In this document: piece after piece, positions 1 through 8,805 of the stretch
Layout of the letters: every line of letters begins with the position of its first letter
How positions within the stretch are numbered: position 1 is the first letter of the stretch
Assembly (NCBI RefSeq): GCF_003350405.1
Contig: NZ_QQAW01000002.1
Coordinates: forward strand, 310,001 to 374,000
DNA: 64,000 nucleotides
Direction of reading: 5' to 3'
Source of the DNA: Gluconacetobacter liquefaciens
GTDB taxonomy: Bacteria > Pseudomonadota > Alphaproteobacteria > Acetobacterales > Acetobacteraceae
Notes under the pieces: generated by a model
The model's database searches: none
Seen by the model: only the letters and a program-made list of their open reading frames with translations
What the model was told of the DNA's origin: nothing
Translations under genes and position numbers: made by a program

Positions 1-79
1 CCAGCAGCGCCACGATGGCCGCCACTGTGCAGGCGGCGCGGCGGAGCGACTGCCGGAGCGGTGGCGCGAGCGCCGTCAT
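1..79 (-). CDS. N-terminus of an exported or membrane protein (partial)
   Basis: An ATG on the minus strand 7 bases past the oxidase subunit I stop opens a frame running off the window edge. The visible 26 residues are two short basic stretches followed by a hydrophobic run (TVAAIVALL), as in a signal peptide or first membrane segment. Tight spacing behind subunit I suggests it is the last visible gene of the oxidase operon. A Sco/assembly factor or an extra subunit would fit, but the fragment is too short to tell. Confidence 0.45.
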   Translation of the reverse strand, partial: MTALAPPLRQSLRRAACTVAAIVALL

Positions 80-86
80 GCGCGCC

Positions 87-1832
87 CTACCAGAGAATCC
101 AGCCCGGCGCGCGCGTGACATGATGCAGGAACGGCCACAGGATGGGGATGTAGGCGGCGATGGTGGCCAGCGCCGTGACGCCGGTCAGCAGCCAGATGTG
201 ATCCAGCGCGCGGATGAGCGGCGAGGCGGACCGGGCCGGGTTTGGCGGCGAGTCGATGGTGGAACTGGCCGGGCCGCCGAAGGACTGGGCGAAGGGAATG
301 GGCGGCGGGGCCGCGCGCCGGCCGAACAGGAGGGTGCCGAAGAAGACGGCGAAGAAACTGTAGCTGGCCACCCACAGCAGGACGCCGCCGATGGCTACCA
401 GCGCCAGCGGGACCGACGCCGCGCCGTAGAGCGCGTGATAGGTGCCGTGCGGCAGGGCGGAGACCCATGCCCGGCGCGGCACGCCGTACAGGCCCGCCCA
501 CGTCATGCCGATGGCGAAGATCGTCATGCCGACGAACCAGACCCAGACGGAGAACAGGGCCAGCCGCCGGCTGATCAGTTGCCGGCCGGTGAGGTGCGGT
601 ACCATCCAGAAGGTGATCGCCATGAAGGTCATGGCGGTGACGCTGCCGACGGTGACGTGGAAATGGCCGGGAATGAAAGTGGTGTTGTGGACGATGGCGT
701 TGAGCTGCCAGCTTCCGTTGACGATGCCGGTGGCGCCGCCGAGGATGAAGGTGATGGCCGCGAGGATCTGGCCCGCCACGCTGGGATCGCTCCAGGGGAG
801 GGCCCGGAACCAGCCGAACCAGCCCTGTCCGCCGCGCAGGCGGCCGGCATATTCCAGACTCAGCCCGATGGTGAAGGCGGTCACCAGGCTGGGGGTCGCC
901 ACCGACATGGTCAGCACCACCAGGATGCCGCGCCAGATCGAGGAGAAGCCGGGGTCGGAGAACTGGTGATGGGTGCCCACGGGCAGAGAGAAGATCATCA
1001 GCAGGGCGAAGGTGATCCGCGCCATCGGGTCGGAGACCAGCTTGCCGCCGACCTGGCGTGACAGCAGGCCGTACCAGGAGACATAGGCCGGCATCAGCCA
1101 GAAATAGACGATGGGGTGGCCCGTCAGCCAGAACAGCGTGCGGTTGATGATCGGGTCGACGGTGCTGATCAGCCCCAGCGACCATGGGTCGAGCTGCAGC
1201 ACCAGTTCGGCCACCACGCCCACGCCGGCGAGTCCCCACATCAGCATGGTGGTGAGCGACATGTAGGTGACCAGCGGCGTGATTTCGCCGGGGCGGTGGC
1301 GGCGCCATGTGGCGCGCATCTGCAGCAGGATCGACAGCGGCATCGTGCTGCCGAGGGCCAGGAGTGTGATGCCGATATAGAAGAATGGGCTGCCCTTGAG
1401 CGGCGGATAGAACGTCCAGAGCACCGACGACGAATTGTCGCCCATGGCATAGAGCACGCATAGCGCGCCCACGGCCATGATCGCGAAACAGGCGCGCCAC
1501 ATCGTGAGATTCGGCGTGACCCCCAGTTCGCGTGCCGGCAGGTAGACCAGAAGCCCGCAGGTGACGAAGAAGGTGAAGACGTAGCCGTTCATGACGCCGT
1601 GGATGGTCAGGCCCTGATAATAGCTTTGCAGCAGCGGGCGCAGCGCGGGATAGGCATCCACCCCGCCGTAATTCAGTGCCTGTAATGGGCCGATCGTCGC
1701 CCCGACCAGCAGGGCGCAGAAGCCCGTGATCAGGAAGGCGAGCATCAACCGCCGCGTGCTGGCAGCAACGCGCTCGGATTCTGTCTGAGGGAAAGCGGAC
1801 GGGATTGTGTCGGCTGCGATTTCGATGCTCAT
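87..1832 (-). CDS. ba3-type cytochrome c oxidase subunit I
   Basis: Heme-copper oxidase catalytic subunit of about 581 residues in the inner membrane, which reduces O2 to water and pumps protons. The ligand motifs are visible: a low-spin heme histidine in IHGVMNG, the CuB histidine with its tyrosine in GHPIVYFW, the CuB pair in GTHHQF, and the two heme histidines in PGHFHV. The HPIVY form and the very short partner subunit II match the ba3 (B-type) family rather than aa3. The start is placed at MSIEIAA because it overlaps the subunit II stop in an ATGA, implying translational coupling. The C-terminal part adds further hydrophobic segments, also usual for this family. Its likely electron donor is the diheme cytochrome c encoded upstream in the same operon. 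Confidence 0.9.
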   Translation of the reverse strand: MSIEIAADTIPSAFPQTESERVAASTRRLMLAFLITGFCALLVGATIGPLQALNYGGVDAYPALRPLLQSYYQGLTIHGVMNGYVFTFFVTCGLLVYLPARELGVTPNLTMWRACFAIMAVGALCVLYAMGDNSSSVLWTFYPPLKGSPFFYIGITLLALGSTMPLSILLQMRATWRRHRPGEITPLVTYMSLTTMLMWGLAGVGVVAELVLQLDPWSLGLISTVDPIINRTLFWLTGHPIVYFWLMPAYVSWYGLLSRQVGGKLVSDPMARITFALLMIFSLPVGTHHQFSDPGFSSIWRGILVVLTMSVATPSLVTAFTIGLSLEYAGRLRGGQGWFGWFRALPWSDPSVAGQILAAITFILGGATGIVNGSWQLNAIVHNTTFIPGHFHVTVGSVTAMTFMAITFWMVPHLTGRQLISRRLALFSVWVWFVGMTIFAIGMTWAGLYGVPRRAWVSALPHGTYHALYGAASVPLALVAIGGVLLWVASYSFFAVFFGTLLFGRRAAPPPIPFAQSFGGPASSTIDSPPNPARSASPLIRALDHIWLLTGVTALATIAAYIPILWPFLHHVTRAPGWILW

Positions 1833-2359
1833 GGCGTACCTGCCGGATCGACGATGATGCGCGCCACCATGGCGTGGTGGAACATGCCGCAATATTCGTT
1901 GCAGATGATGCGGAACAGCCCGGTATGGTGGAACGTGTATTTCACCGTGCCGACCACGCCGGGAACGGCCGTGAGGTTGACCGGCGTGCCCTGGATTTCG
2001 AAACCGTGCAGTACGTCGGCGCTGGTGACGTAGAAGGTGATTTCGGCGCCTTCGGGCACGTGAATCACGTCCGGCGACCAGTGCCAGGCGCGGCCGACCA
2101 TGTAGACCGCGTAGGCGTTCGGGCCGGTGCGTACCACCTTGCCGTCCTGGAACGCGGCTTCGCGGGGCGGGGCCTGCGGGTCGGTCGCGTAGGAGTGGGT
2201 GCTGGTCACCAGGCCGTAATCATGGACGACGTAGAACATCGTCCCGATCGTCAGCAGGACCAGCATCACCAGTACGCCGAAGATCCAGAACCGTTCGTGC
2301 CGTTCGGCCGAGGCGTGGAAGGCGGATTCGAGAGGGCTCATGCCCGTATTGTCGTTCAT
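1829..2359 (-). CDS. ba3-type cytochrome c oxidase subunit II (CuA)
   Basis: A 176-residue subunit with one membrane helix (about residues 23-45) and a periplasmic cupredoxin domain. The CuA site is complete: an upstream histidine in DVLHGFE and the cluster CNEYCGMFHHAM. It accepts electrons from cytochrome c and passes them to subunit I. The short single-helix form is typical of ba3 oxidases. Its stop overlaps the start of subunit I by 4 bases, and it follows the small subunit gene closely. Confidence 0.92.
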   Translation of the reverse strand: MNDNTGMSPLESAFHASAERHERFWIFGVLVMLVLLTIGTMFYVVHDYGLVTSTHSYATDPQAPPREAAFQDGKVVRTGPNAYAVYMVGRAWHWSPDVIHVPEGAEITFYVTSADVLHGFEIQGTPVNLTAVPGVVGTVKYTFHHTGLFRIICNEYCGMFHHAMVARIIVDPAGTP

Positions 2360-2375
2360 AACCGTTCCTCTTCCG

Positions 2376-2534
2376 TCACGCGCGATGCAGGAAGATCACC
2401 GAGACCAGGATCCAGACCGTCAGCACCGCCACCAGCAGTACGCCGCTGAGGACCCAGGTGCCGACGGGCCGGACATCGATCATGGGCGGCGCGCGGCCGT
2501 TGTCGCCGTCGTCCTGTGTGGTCGGTGTGCTCAT
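2376..2534 (-). CDS. Small single-helix oxidase subunit (IIa-like)
   Basis: A 52-residue protein with a polar N-terminus and a single C-terminal membrane helix (VGTWVLSGVLLVAVLTVWIL). It lies between the diheme cytochrome c gene, whose TGA overlaps its ATG, and subunit II. A one-helix peptide beside subunit II resembles subunit IIa of ba3 oxidases. The assignment rests on size, topology and position because there is no catalytic motif to check. Confidence 0.7.
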   Translation of the reverse strand: MSTPTTQDDGDNGRAPPMIDVRPVGTWVLSGVLLVAVLTVWILVSVIFLHRA

Positions 2535-3241
2535 TTCGCGGCTCCCGCATTCGGTCCTGGCAGGTTTTGCAGATAGGCTGCCACGGCCTGCATGTCGGCG
2601 TCGGTCATCGCGTGGGCTTCCGTCGCCATCATCTTGCCCATCGGATCGCGATCCTTGCCCTGGTGCCAGCCCCGCAACTGTTCCAGAAGATAGGGGGCGG
2701 ACTGGCCGGCCAGATGCGGGGCAAAGGTGCCCATGCCCTGGCCTGCCGGGCCATGGCAGCCTCCGCATGGCATCACGCCGTTTGCCATGACCCCTTTCTC
2801 GAATATTTCCTTGCCGCGCGCGCGCAGCCCGTCGCTTGCCGGGTCGGCCTCGGGGGGAGGCGGTTCGGACAGGCCGGCATAATAGGCTGCGACGTCCTGC
2901 ATCTGCTTCTGCGTGAGCATCCGCGCGTAGGGCGCCATCCAGCTATCGCGTCGCTTGTCGGTCGCGAAGTAGCCCAGTTGCTGTTCGAGATAGGCGGCCG
3001 AGAAGCCAGCCAGGCGCGGTATGCCCACGTCGGGCTGGCCCGCGCCGTTCATCAGATGGCAGGCTGAACAGCCGACATGGCCGGTCAGGACACCAGTTTC
3101 CGCGATCGTCCGCCCTGCCGCCGCATCCGGCGTATCGGCCGCGTGGGACGGTTGCGCGGCCAGCAGGACAAACCCAAAGAGCGTCAGTACGCCAGCCCGT
3201 CGCCGGCCCGGACGGATGATGCTTCCCGCCGCCTCATGCAT
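2531..3241 (-). CDS. Diheme cytochrome c (c4-like)
   Basis: Exported cytochrome of 236 residues with two c-type heme sites, CSACH in the N-terminal half and CGGCH in the C-terminal half, each within a similar fold-like repeat ending in an A-A-Y-[YL] helix. That is the layout of cytochrome c4. The start is set at MHEAAGS, preceded by a good ribosome site (GGGAGAAAGG), with a signal peptide ending near PSHA-AD. An upstream in-frame Met at 3316 is less likely. It is the first gene of the ba3 operon, so it is the probable electron carrier to CuA, possibly taking electrons from the PQQ-dehydrogenase cytochrome encoded divergently. Confidence 0.88.
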   Translation of the reverse strand: MHEAAGSIIRPGRRRAGVLTLFGFVLLAAQPSHAADTPDAAAGRTIAETGVLTGHVGCSACHLMNGAGQPDVGIPRLAGFSAAYLEQQLGYFATDKRRDSWMAPYARMLTQKQMQDVAAYYAGLSEPPPPEADPASDGLRARGKEIFEKGVMANGVMPCGGCHGPAGQGMGTFAPHLAGQSAPYLLEQLRGWHQGKDRDPMGKMMATEAHAMTDADMQAVAAYLQNLPGPNAGAAK

Positions 3242-3426
3242 GCCTTTCTCCCGTTCGGCTGTCTTGCCGATATGATACGCTATAGGCGATTGCCGGGGAG
3301 CGGGCATATCCCGCATTCCCCCACGTCGCGATGTTCGTGCTTATTGTCCCGCGCGTGCTGTAGCCGGGACTTTCCGCTGTCGGCGATGGCGTGTCACGGG
3401 GGCGCCGCCGATCCGGATATCCGACC

Positions 3427-3444
3427 TGTCGCAGAATTGAGACA
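3427..3444. promoter_or_regulatory. Palindromic operator candidate, site A
   Basis: TGTCGCA-GAAT-TGAGACA, an inverted repeat with one mismatch, flanked by a further C/G pair. It has the same half-site and 4-base spacing as the perfect copy at 3641 and the copy at 14985. It is a probable binding site for a dimeric regulator. The GAF/Fis protein encoded at 15014-16018 is the best candidate by location (inference). Confidence 0.55.
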
Positions 3445-3640
3445 GGATCGCGCGCCCAGGGCGGGGTAATCCGAAATATCGAGGCAGGACTATGGGCGCT
3501 TTCATCGTGGCAGCCATAATCTCTGAAACGTGATTATAGTCAATCCGTATCGATATCGCCGGGCAGAAAAGCGCCATCCGGGCTTTTCTGCATCGCACCA
3601 TGATTTTCAGACCGTGTTCTTGTCTGGACCGGCCGGGACT

Positions 3641-3658
3641 TGTCGCAGTTTTGCGACA
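3641..3658. promoter_or_regulatory. Palindromic operator candidate, site B (perfect)
   Basis: TGTCGCA-GTTT-TGCGACA, a perfect 7-bp inverted repeat about 280 bases upstream of the PQQ alcohol dehydrogenase start. It matches sites A and C and is probably part of the control of alcohol oxidation. Confidence 0.65.
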
Positions 3659-3937
3659 GTCCAATCGCTCCATGCCCTTTTGGTGACGTGACAGAAACGA
3701 CTGAACCGGCAAATGCTGCGAGGCCTGACACATAAGAACGACAACGTGCAGGTGGAGCATCGTCATGAACGGTTTTGCCTGAAGTTAAGTGAGGGATCCT
3801 GCAGCCGGATCCGCCGTTGGATCGTCCCGCCCCTCGCCGGGCGGCGTTCCGGCCGGTCGGGCGCGGCCTTCAGTTGCTGAAAGCAGGTACCGCCGTCCTG
3901 ACGATTCTTACCGGAAGAGTGTTGCGGGAGATCCAAG

Positions 3938-5689
3938 ATGAAGTTCGCTTACCGTACCAGTGTCACCCGCCAGCCCCTGCGCAAGGCGGTGCTGGCCCTG
4001 CCGGTCGCACTGGCCTGTGCGACCACGCTGACGGTTTCATCCCCCGTGCGGGCGGAAGGCCCGGCCGGGCCATATCAGCCGGTGACGAACGAGCGGCTGG
4101 GCCATGCGGCGCAGGATGATGGCTGGCTGATGTACCGGCATGATTATTCCAGCACGGGCTACTCGGCCCTTGATGGGATCAATGCGGGCAATGTCGCCCA
4201 GATCAAACCCGTCTGGGATTACGAGACGGGGTCGAAGAGCGGGCATGAGGCGCCGCCGATCGTCAATGGCGACTATATGTTCATTACCACGCCGAAGAAC
4301 GGGCTTCTGGCCTTTCAGGCCAGTACTGGCAAGCTGTTGTGGAAATATCAGCGCGACCTGTCCGACGTGGGGTTGAAGACGATCTGCTGCGACGTGGTGA
4401 ATCGGGGCGTCGCGCTATACGGCACCAATGTCTACATGGCCACGCTGGACAATCACGTGCTGGCGCTGGACGCCACGACCGGCAAGGTGGTGTGGGACCA
4501 GGCGCTGGAGGCGCCTGACCTGGGCTATGCGATGACGCTGGCACCGCTGGTGGTCAAGGGCCATGTCATCGTCGGCGTATCGGGTGGCGAGTATGGCGGA
4601 CGGGGTTTTATTGCATCGCTGGATGCCAAGACCGGCAAGCAGGTCTGGCGGCAATCGACGATTCCCGCGCCGGGCGAGCCGGGCGGCGATACGTGGCCCA
4701 AGGGCGCGTACAAGACCGGCGGCGGCGCGACCTGGCTGACCGGCAGCTATGACCCGCAGACCGACTCGCTGATCTGGGGCGTGGGAAACCCGGGACCGTG
4801 GCTGGCGGTGCTGCGGCCTGGCGATAATCTCTATACCGACAGCGTGATTGCGGTGAATCCGGCGACCGGCAAGATCAAGTGGCATTACCAGTACACGCCG
4901 AACGATACGTGGGATTATGACGGCACGAACGAGCCAGTGCTGACCGACCTGACCTATCAGGGCAAGGCGTACAAGGCGCTGGTCAGCGCCAGCCGCAATG
5001 GCTGGTTCTATGCCGTCGACCGGACGAACGGGAAACTGATCTATGCCGAGAAATTCGCGCATGCGACGTCGGTTTCCGGGTTCAAGGATGGCAGGCCGAT
5101 TACGGATGCCGCCATGCGGCCGGATGTGGACAAGGAGGTCTTTACCTGCCCCAGCTTCCTGGGTGGCAAGAACTGGTGGCCCATCGCCGTCGATCCGCAG
5201 ACCCATTTCGCCTATGTGCCGACCTTGCACACCTGCATGAAGATGAAAGGGGCCGCTGTTTCGTACAAGGCGGGCCTGCCGTTCCTGGGCGAGACGTTTA
5301 CTGTCATGCGCGATCCGGAGCACCCTGATGAATGGGGTTCGGTGCAGGCCATCGACCTGAATTCCGGCAAGCAGGCCTGGTCGTTCAAATCCGCGCTGCC
5401 GTGGAATGGCGGCATGCTGGCGACGGCGGGCGGGGTCGTCTTCTCGGGTAGCGCTGACGGATACCTGTATGCATTTGATGCGAAAACAGGTTCCGTACTC
5501 TGGAAGAGTCCGAAAATGTCGTCGGGCGTGATTGGTGTGCCCAGCACCTGGAAGGTCGGCGACAAGCAATATGTCGGCGTTTATGCCGGCTGGGGCGGCG
5601 GCGTGCCCATCTGGGGTGGGGACATGGCGAAGGACCCGCGTGTCCGCTCCATTCCGCTGGGTGGCCATCTGTATGTCTTTGCGCTGTAA
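3938..5689 (+). CDS. PQQ-dependent alcohol dehydrogenase, probable lanthanide type
   Basis: Periplasmic quinoprotein of 583 residues oxidising alcohols with PQQ. It has a signal peptide (cleavage near VRA-EG) and an eight-bladed propeller with repeated tryptophan docking motifs (for example ATTGKVVW and PATGKIKW). The vicinal disulfide is Cys150-Cys151. Metal ligands fit Glu218, Asn284 and the catalytic Asp326. Asp328 (WDYD) is the extra acidic residue found in lanthanide enzymes (XoxF, ExaF/PedH), where calcium enzymes such as MxaF carry a small residue. There is no fused cytochrome domain, so it should use a separate cytochrome c, supplied by the next gene 10 bases downstream. The substrate cannot be read from sequence; methanol or ethanol-type alcohols are both possible. 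Confidence 0.9.
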   Translation: MKFAYRTSVTRQPLRKAVLALPVALACATTLTVSSPVRAEGPAGPYQPVTNERLGHAAQDDGWLMYRHDYSSTGYSALDGINAGNVAQIKPVWDYETGSKSGHEAPPIVNGDYMFITTPKNGLLAFQASTGKLLWKYQRDLSDVGLKTICCDVVNRGVALYGTNVYMATLDNHVLALDATTGKVVWDQALEAPDLGYAMTLAPLVVKGHVIVGVSGGEYGGRGFIASLDAKTGKQVWRQSTIPAPGEPGGDTWPKGAYKTGGGATWLTGSYDPQTDSLIWGVGNPGPWLAVLRPGDNLYTDSVIAVNPATGKIKWHYQYTPNDTWDYDGTNEPVLTDLTYQGKAYKALVSASRNGWFYAVDRTNGKLIYAEKFAHATSVSGFKDGRPITDAAMRPDVDKEVFTCPSFLGGKNWWPIAVDPQTHFAYVPTLHTCMKMKGAAVSYKAGLPFLGETFTVMRDPEHPDEWGSVQAIDLNSGKQAWSFKSALPWNGGMLATAGGVVFSGSADGYLYAFDAKTGSVLWKSPKMSSGVIGVPSTWKVGDKQYVGVYAGWGGGVPIWGGDMAKDPRVRSIPLGGHLYVFAL

Positions 5690-5699
5690 GGAGGACCGC

Positions 5700-6884
5700 A
5701 TGCGCCAAAATATTGCCAGCCTGTCGCGTCGCGCCCTGGTTTGCGCTGTCGCGATCGGAGCCCTGATGGCCGCCCGGCCGGCCGGGGCGACCGTCTCGGT
5801 CTGTATCGATTCTTCCAATCCGGCTCATGCGATGGATCGCCGGGTCGTCCAGGCTGTTGCGCATCAGCAGGGTACGGATGCCGCGATCTATACGTTCGAC
5901 GGCAGCGGAAAAGGGGACGACGATGGGTTCGACGTCAAGACATTCAGCACGCTCGCGGCCTCGCGCTGCGCGCTGGTGCTGGGCTTTCCCGTGGATGCCC
6001 AGCATGGCGCGGTGCCTGAGGGGGTGCGGGCCACGGCGCCCTATGCGCGGATGGGATTCGTGCTGGTGACGCCACGCGGCCATGAGGCGGAAACGCTGGC
6101 GGTGCTGCCGAATGGAACGGATGTGGCGGTGACCTACCTGACGGCGCCGAACCTGTATTTCGTGAAGCATCCCAATGTGCAGGCCGATATCTATCCGACG
6201 GACGCGCAGACGATTGCCAGTGTGGTGCATCATACGGACCGGGCGGCGATGGTGTGGCGCGCCAGTGCCGTGGCTTATCTGCCCGGCGGGGAAAAGGCAC
6301 GCGACTATTGCATCCATGCGCTGAACGAGCCCCATGCGGCCTGGGACGTGGTGGCATTGTATGGCCCGCAGGGTGCGGCGGCGGCGGCTTCGTTTCAGAA
6401 GAGTGTCGAGGCGCTGCGGCGTTCCGGCCAACTGGCGGCCCTTTTGAGCCCGTATGCGATGTCGCCGGCCAATCCGATCGTCCTGGCGGCGGCGGACGTG
6501 CCGGCAGCCCCGGCGGCTGCGGCCGCACCGGTTGCCGGTGGGGAGAAGCCCGCGCTCTTTACGGCGGCGCAGGCCGATGCGGGCAAGAAAGCCTATGCCG
6601 ACAATTGCGCGCAATGCCACGGCGACAATCTGGAAGGGATGGCCGGTCCGGCGCTCAAGGGCAAGCATTTCGCCTCGCCCAAGGCGAATTTCCATGTTGG
6701 CGATATCTTTACCATCGTGTCGCAGAACATGCCGGCGACCCAGCCGGCCAGCCTGCCGCATGATGTCTATGTGGATATCATGGCGTTTCTGCTCCAGCAG
6801 AACGGCATGCCCGCCGGTTCGACCGAATTGACGTTCGATGGGGCCAAATCGTCGACCGTGCCGCTGGTGTATAGCGGCGAGTAA
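5700..6884 (+). CDS. Fused periplasmic-binding (XoxJ-like) and cytochrome c (XoxG-like) protein
   Basis: A 394-residue exported protein with a near-ideal ribosome site (AAGGAGGA) only 10 bases after the dehydrogenase stop. After a signal peptide (about 1-30), residues 31-265 resemble the family-3 solute-binding fold seen in MxaJ/XoxJ proteins. A flexible Ala/Pro linker (about 266-285) leads to a cytochrome c domain with CAQCH at 303-307 and a probable axial Met344 (QNMPAT). In methylotrophs XoxJ and XoxG are separate proteins encoded beside xoxF. Here both roles appear joined, so the protein probably docks on the dehydrogenase and accepts its electrons. The domain reading is by pattern, and the fused state is directly visible as one open frame. 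Confidence 0.82.
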   Translation: MRQNIASLSRRALVCAVAIGALMAARPAGATVSVCIDSSNPAHAMDRRVVQAVAHQQGTDAAIYTFDGSGKGDDDGFDVKTFSTLAASRCALVLGFPVDAQHGAVPEGVRATAPYARMGFVLVTPRGHEAETLAVLPNGTDVAVTYLTAPNLYFVKHPNVQADIYPTDAQTIASVVHHTDRAAMVWRASAVAYLPGGEKARDYCIHALNEPHAAWDVVALYGPQGAAAAASFQKSVEALRRSGQLAALLSPYAMSPANPIVLAAADVPAAPAAAAAPVAGGEKPALFTAAQADAGKKAYADNCAQCHGDNLEGMAGPALKGKHFASPKANFHVGDIFTIVSQNMPATQPASLPHDVYVDIMAFLLQQNGMPAGSTELTFDGAKSSTVPLVYSGE

Positions 6885-6902
6885 CGGCGCAGAGGTGGGC
6901 AC

Positions 6903-6928
6903 GGCCAGGCTCTGCAAGGGGCCTGGCC
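6903..6928 (+). terminator. Hairpin after the dehydrogenase operon
   Basis: Perfect 8-bp stem GGCCAGGC / GCCTGGCC with a 10-base loop, 19 bases after the stop codon. No T-tract follows, so it is a transcript-end or stabilising hairpin rather than a proven terminator. Confidence 0.45.
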
Positions 6929-7063
6929 GCATCGGCACGGAGCGCAGAGTGGCCGCATGCCCTCCAAGACGTTACCGGAATATATACAGTTCTGTCATGT
7001 TTGGTGGTTCGCGCCATAGATGGACGCTCTATAATAAAAACAAGAAACGATGGAGTTTGTCAG

Positions 7064-8668
7064 ATGTCGGCAAGACATTGGGCGCATGTGGGTTTGACGG
7101 CCGTTCTGGCTGCTGGCGGCGTATCCATGCTGTCGGCTCGGTGCGCCCGGGCTGACGATTACAGTGATCTTCTTGATATTCTTCGGGCCAAAGGTGCGTT
7201 GACGCAGGTTGAATATTCGACCCTGCTGGCCAAACATCGGCATCATGCGGCGGAACCGGCTTCGGCTCAGGCACCGCGACGGGGGCGGGGCGCCGCGCGT
7301 CATGGCGCGGTCGTAACGGCCGGCGCTGCCGCGGATGGAGCGGCAATGCCGGCGGTGCTGGCCGCACAGCGTGCCGCCGACAGCGCGGCAGCGAGTGCCC
7401 GTGCCGCCGAAGCCTCGATGCTGGCGGCGCGCAGCACGATCGATAGCCCCAGTGTGGTTCGGGTCGCACCTTATGTTTCCGGCAAGGGGCTGACCTTCAA
7501 GGCCGGGCCGATCGATATCAATTTCTCTGGGTTCATCAACGGGTTCTATAGTTACAACATGCCTGGGCACGGGTTGCCGGTGGCGGGGGGGCTGTCGAGC
7601 GGAGGAAGCGGGTTCGATTCGTCGGCGGTGCGCAACGGCCTGTTGCCGGCCGGCTTTGTTCTCAAATTGTCCACGACGCAGTCGGGGATCGACATGTCGG
7701 CGGTGCTGGGGATGTATCCCGGCCTCAACAATGCCAATCCGGGTGCTTTCAACGCCAATTCCGGTGGGAGTCCGGTCGGGCTGGGGACGGCGGGTATCGA
7801 TCTTCGTCAGGTCTACCTGACGGCGGGAACCAAGAGTTTCGGCACCGTCAAGCTCGGTCGTGACCTGGCGCTGTTCGGCTCCGACGCCATTCTGGAAGAT
7901 GCGACGCTGCTCAGTGTCGGCTCGACGGGCAGCAATACCTCGCCGGCCAATACCTCGCTGGGTCGTATCGGCCTGGGGTATGTCTATGCCGACTGGATTC
8001 CGCAGATTTCCTACGCCTCGCCGGTCGTCGCCGGTTTCCAGGGGTCGGTTGGCGTCTTCCAGCCTCTGGATGCCTACAATTATGCCGGGGGCGGCCTGTC
8101 CGCAGGGTCGACGCAGCATAGTTCTCCGATGGTGCAGGGGAAGATCACCTATACGTTCAAGGTCGGTGATCTGACGACAAAGATCTGGTCCAGCTTCCTG
8201 ATCCAGCATCAGCAGGGCCTGACGAGCACCATATTGGCGGAGTCGGATCGACGAGGCGCCATGGCCGAGGCTGGCGAAATCGGTGCCAAGCTGACCTATG
8301 GCCCGGCCCAGGCGGTGGTTTATTACTACCGCGGCAGTGGCCTCGGCACGACGGGGCTGTTCTTCGACGGGATCGCGGAGAATGGGCGCAAGCGTGATTC
8401 GGAAGGCTACTACGTTCAGGGTGCGTATAATTTCACCAAGCGTTTCAAGCTGGTGGGGAGTTATGGCGTCAGCAATCTCTACCTGGCGGCGGGCGATACG
8501 GCGACCGGACTGGTGCGGCGCAATCAGTCCGAGGTCGGCGCGGCCTATTACGATCTGACGGACTGGCTGAAGCTGGTGGCCGAATATGCGCATACCCAAG
8601 CGGCTGCGCATAACGGCAACTCCGCTAACGACAATACCGTTTCGGGCGGTGCGATCCTGTTCTTCTGA
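7064..8668 (+). CDS. Outer-membrane porin
   Basis: A 534-residue outer-membrane protein. The start at MSARHWAHV has GGAG 8 bases upstream and gives a signal peptide ending near ARA-DD. A short helical motif (DLLDILRAKGALTQVEYSTLL) follows, then an Ala-rich segment, then a long beta-rich region ending in aromatic Phe-Phe, as needed for barrel insertion. This layout matches the alphaproteobacterial phosphate/general porin group. Its position behind the alcohol dehydrogenase suggests a role in substrate or product passage, but specificity cannot be inferred. Confidence 0.8.
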   Translation: MSARHWAHVGLTAVLAAGGVSMLSARCARADDYSDLLDILRAKGALTQVEYSTLLAKHRHHAAEPASAQAPRRGRGAARHGAVVTAGAAADGAAMPAVLAAQRAADSAAASARAAEASMLAARSTIDSPSVVRVAPYVSGKGLTFKAGPIDINFSGFINGFYSYNMPGHGLPVAGGLSSGGSGFDSSAVRNGLLPAGFVLKLSTTQSGIDMSAVLGMYPGLNNANPGAFNANSGGSPVGLGTAGIDLRQVYLTAGTKSFGTVKLGRDLALFGSDAILEDATLLSVGSTGSNTSPANTSLGRIGLGYVYADWIPQISYASPVVAGFQGSVGVFQPLDAYNYAGGGLSAGSTQHSSPMVQGKITYTFKVGDLTTKIWSSFLIQHQQGLTSTILAESDRRGAMAEAGEIGAKLTYGPAQAVVYYYRGSGLGTTGLFFDGIAENGRKRDSEGYYVQGAYNFTKRFKLVGSYGVSNLYLAAGDTATGLVRRNQSEVGAAYYDLTDWLKLVAEYAHTQAAAHNGNSANDNTVSGGAILFF

Positions 8669-8679
8669 GGGGTTTCTGT

Positions 8680-8710
8680 CCGGGGGCATGGGTGCCCCCG
8701 GATTATTTCG
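8680..8710 (+). terminator. Terminator of the porin gene
   Basis: Perfect 9-bp stem CCGGGGGCA / TGCCCCCGG with a TGGG loop, 12 bases after the porin stop, followed by a short AT-rich run (ATTATTT). Confidence 0.8.
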
Positions 8711-8805
8711 AACGGCTTTACGAAGGCCATCGCCCTGAGACGATGGCCCAGACGAATGAACGTCCTTTTTCTTCCTTTTTGTAAAACAAAGGAATCGTTC
8801 GGACC

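Larger units (their letters stand above)
3242..3937. promoter_or_regulatory. Divergent control region between oxidase operon and alcohol dehydrogenase
   Basis: About 700 bases without a convincing gene between two divergent operons. It holds two copies of an 18-bp palindrome (3427-3444 and 3641-3658), listed separately. The remainder shows no clear RNA gene. Promoter boxes could not be assigned with confidence. Confidence 0.6.

Noticed and set aside
15-1061. Long plus-strand open frame opposite the oxidase subunit I gene
   Set aside because: Arg/Gly/Ala-rich antisense frame typical of high-GC shadow coding; the opposite strand encodes a complete oxidase subunit with all heme and copper ligands.
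4415-6938. Long minus-strand frames opposite the PQQ dehydrogenase and its cytochrome
   Set aside because: Low-complexity His/Arg-rich translations opposite well-supported genes.
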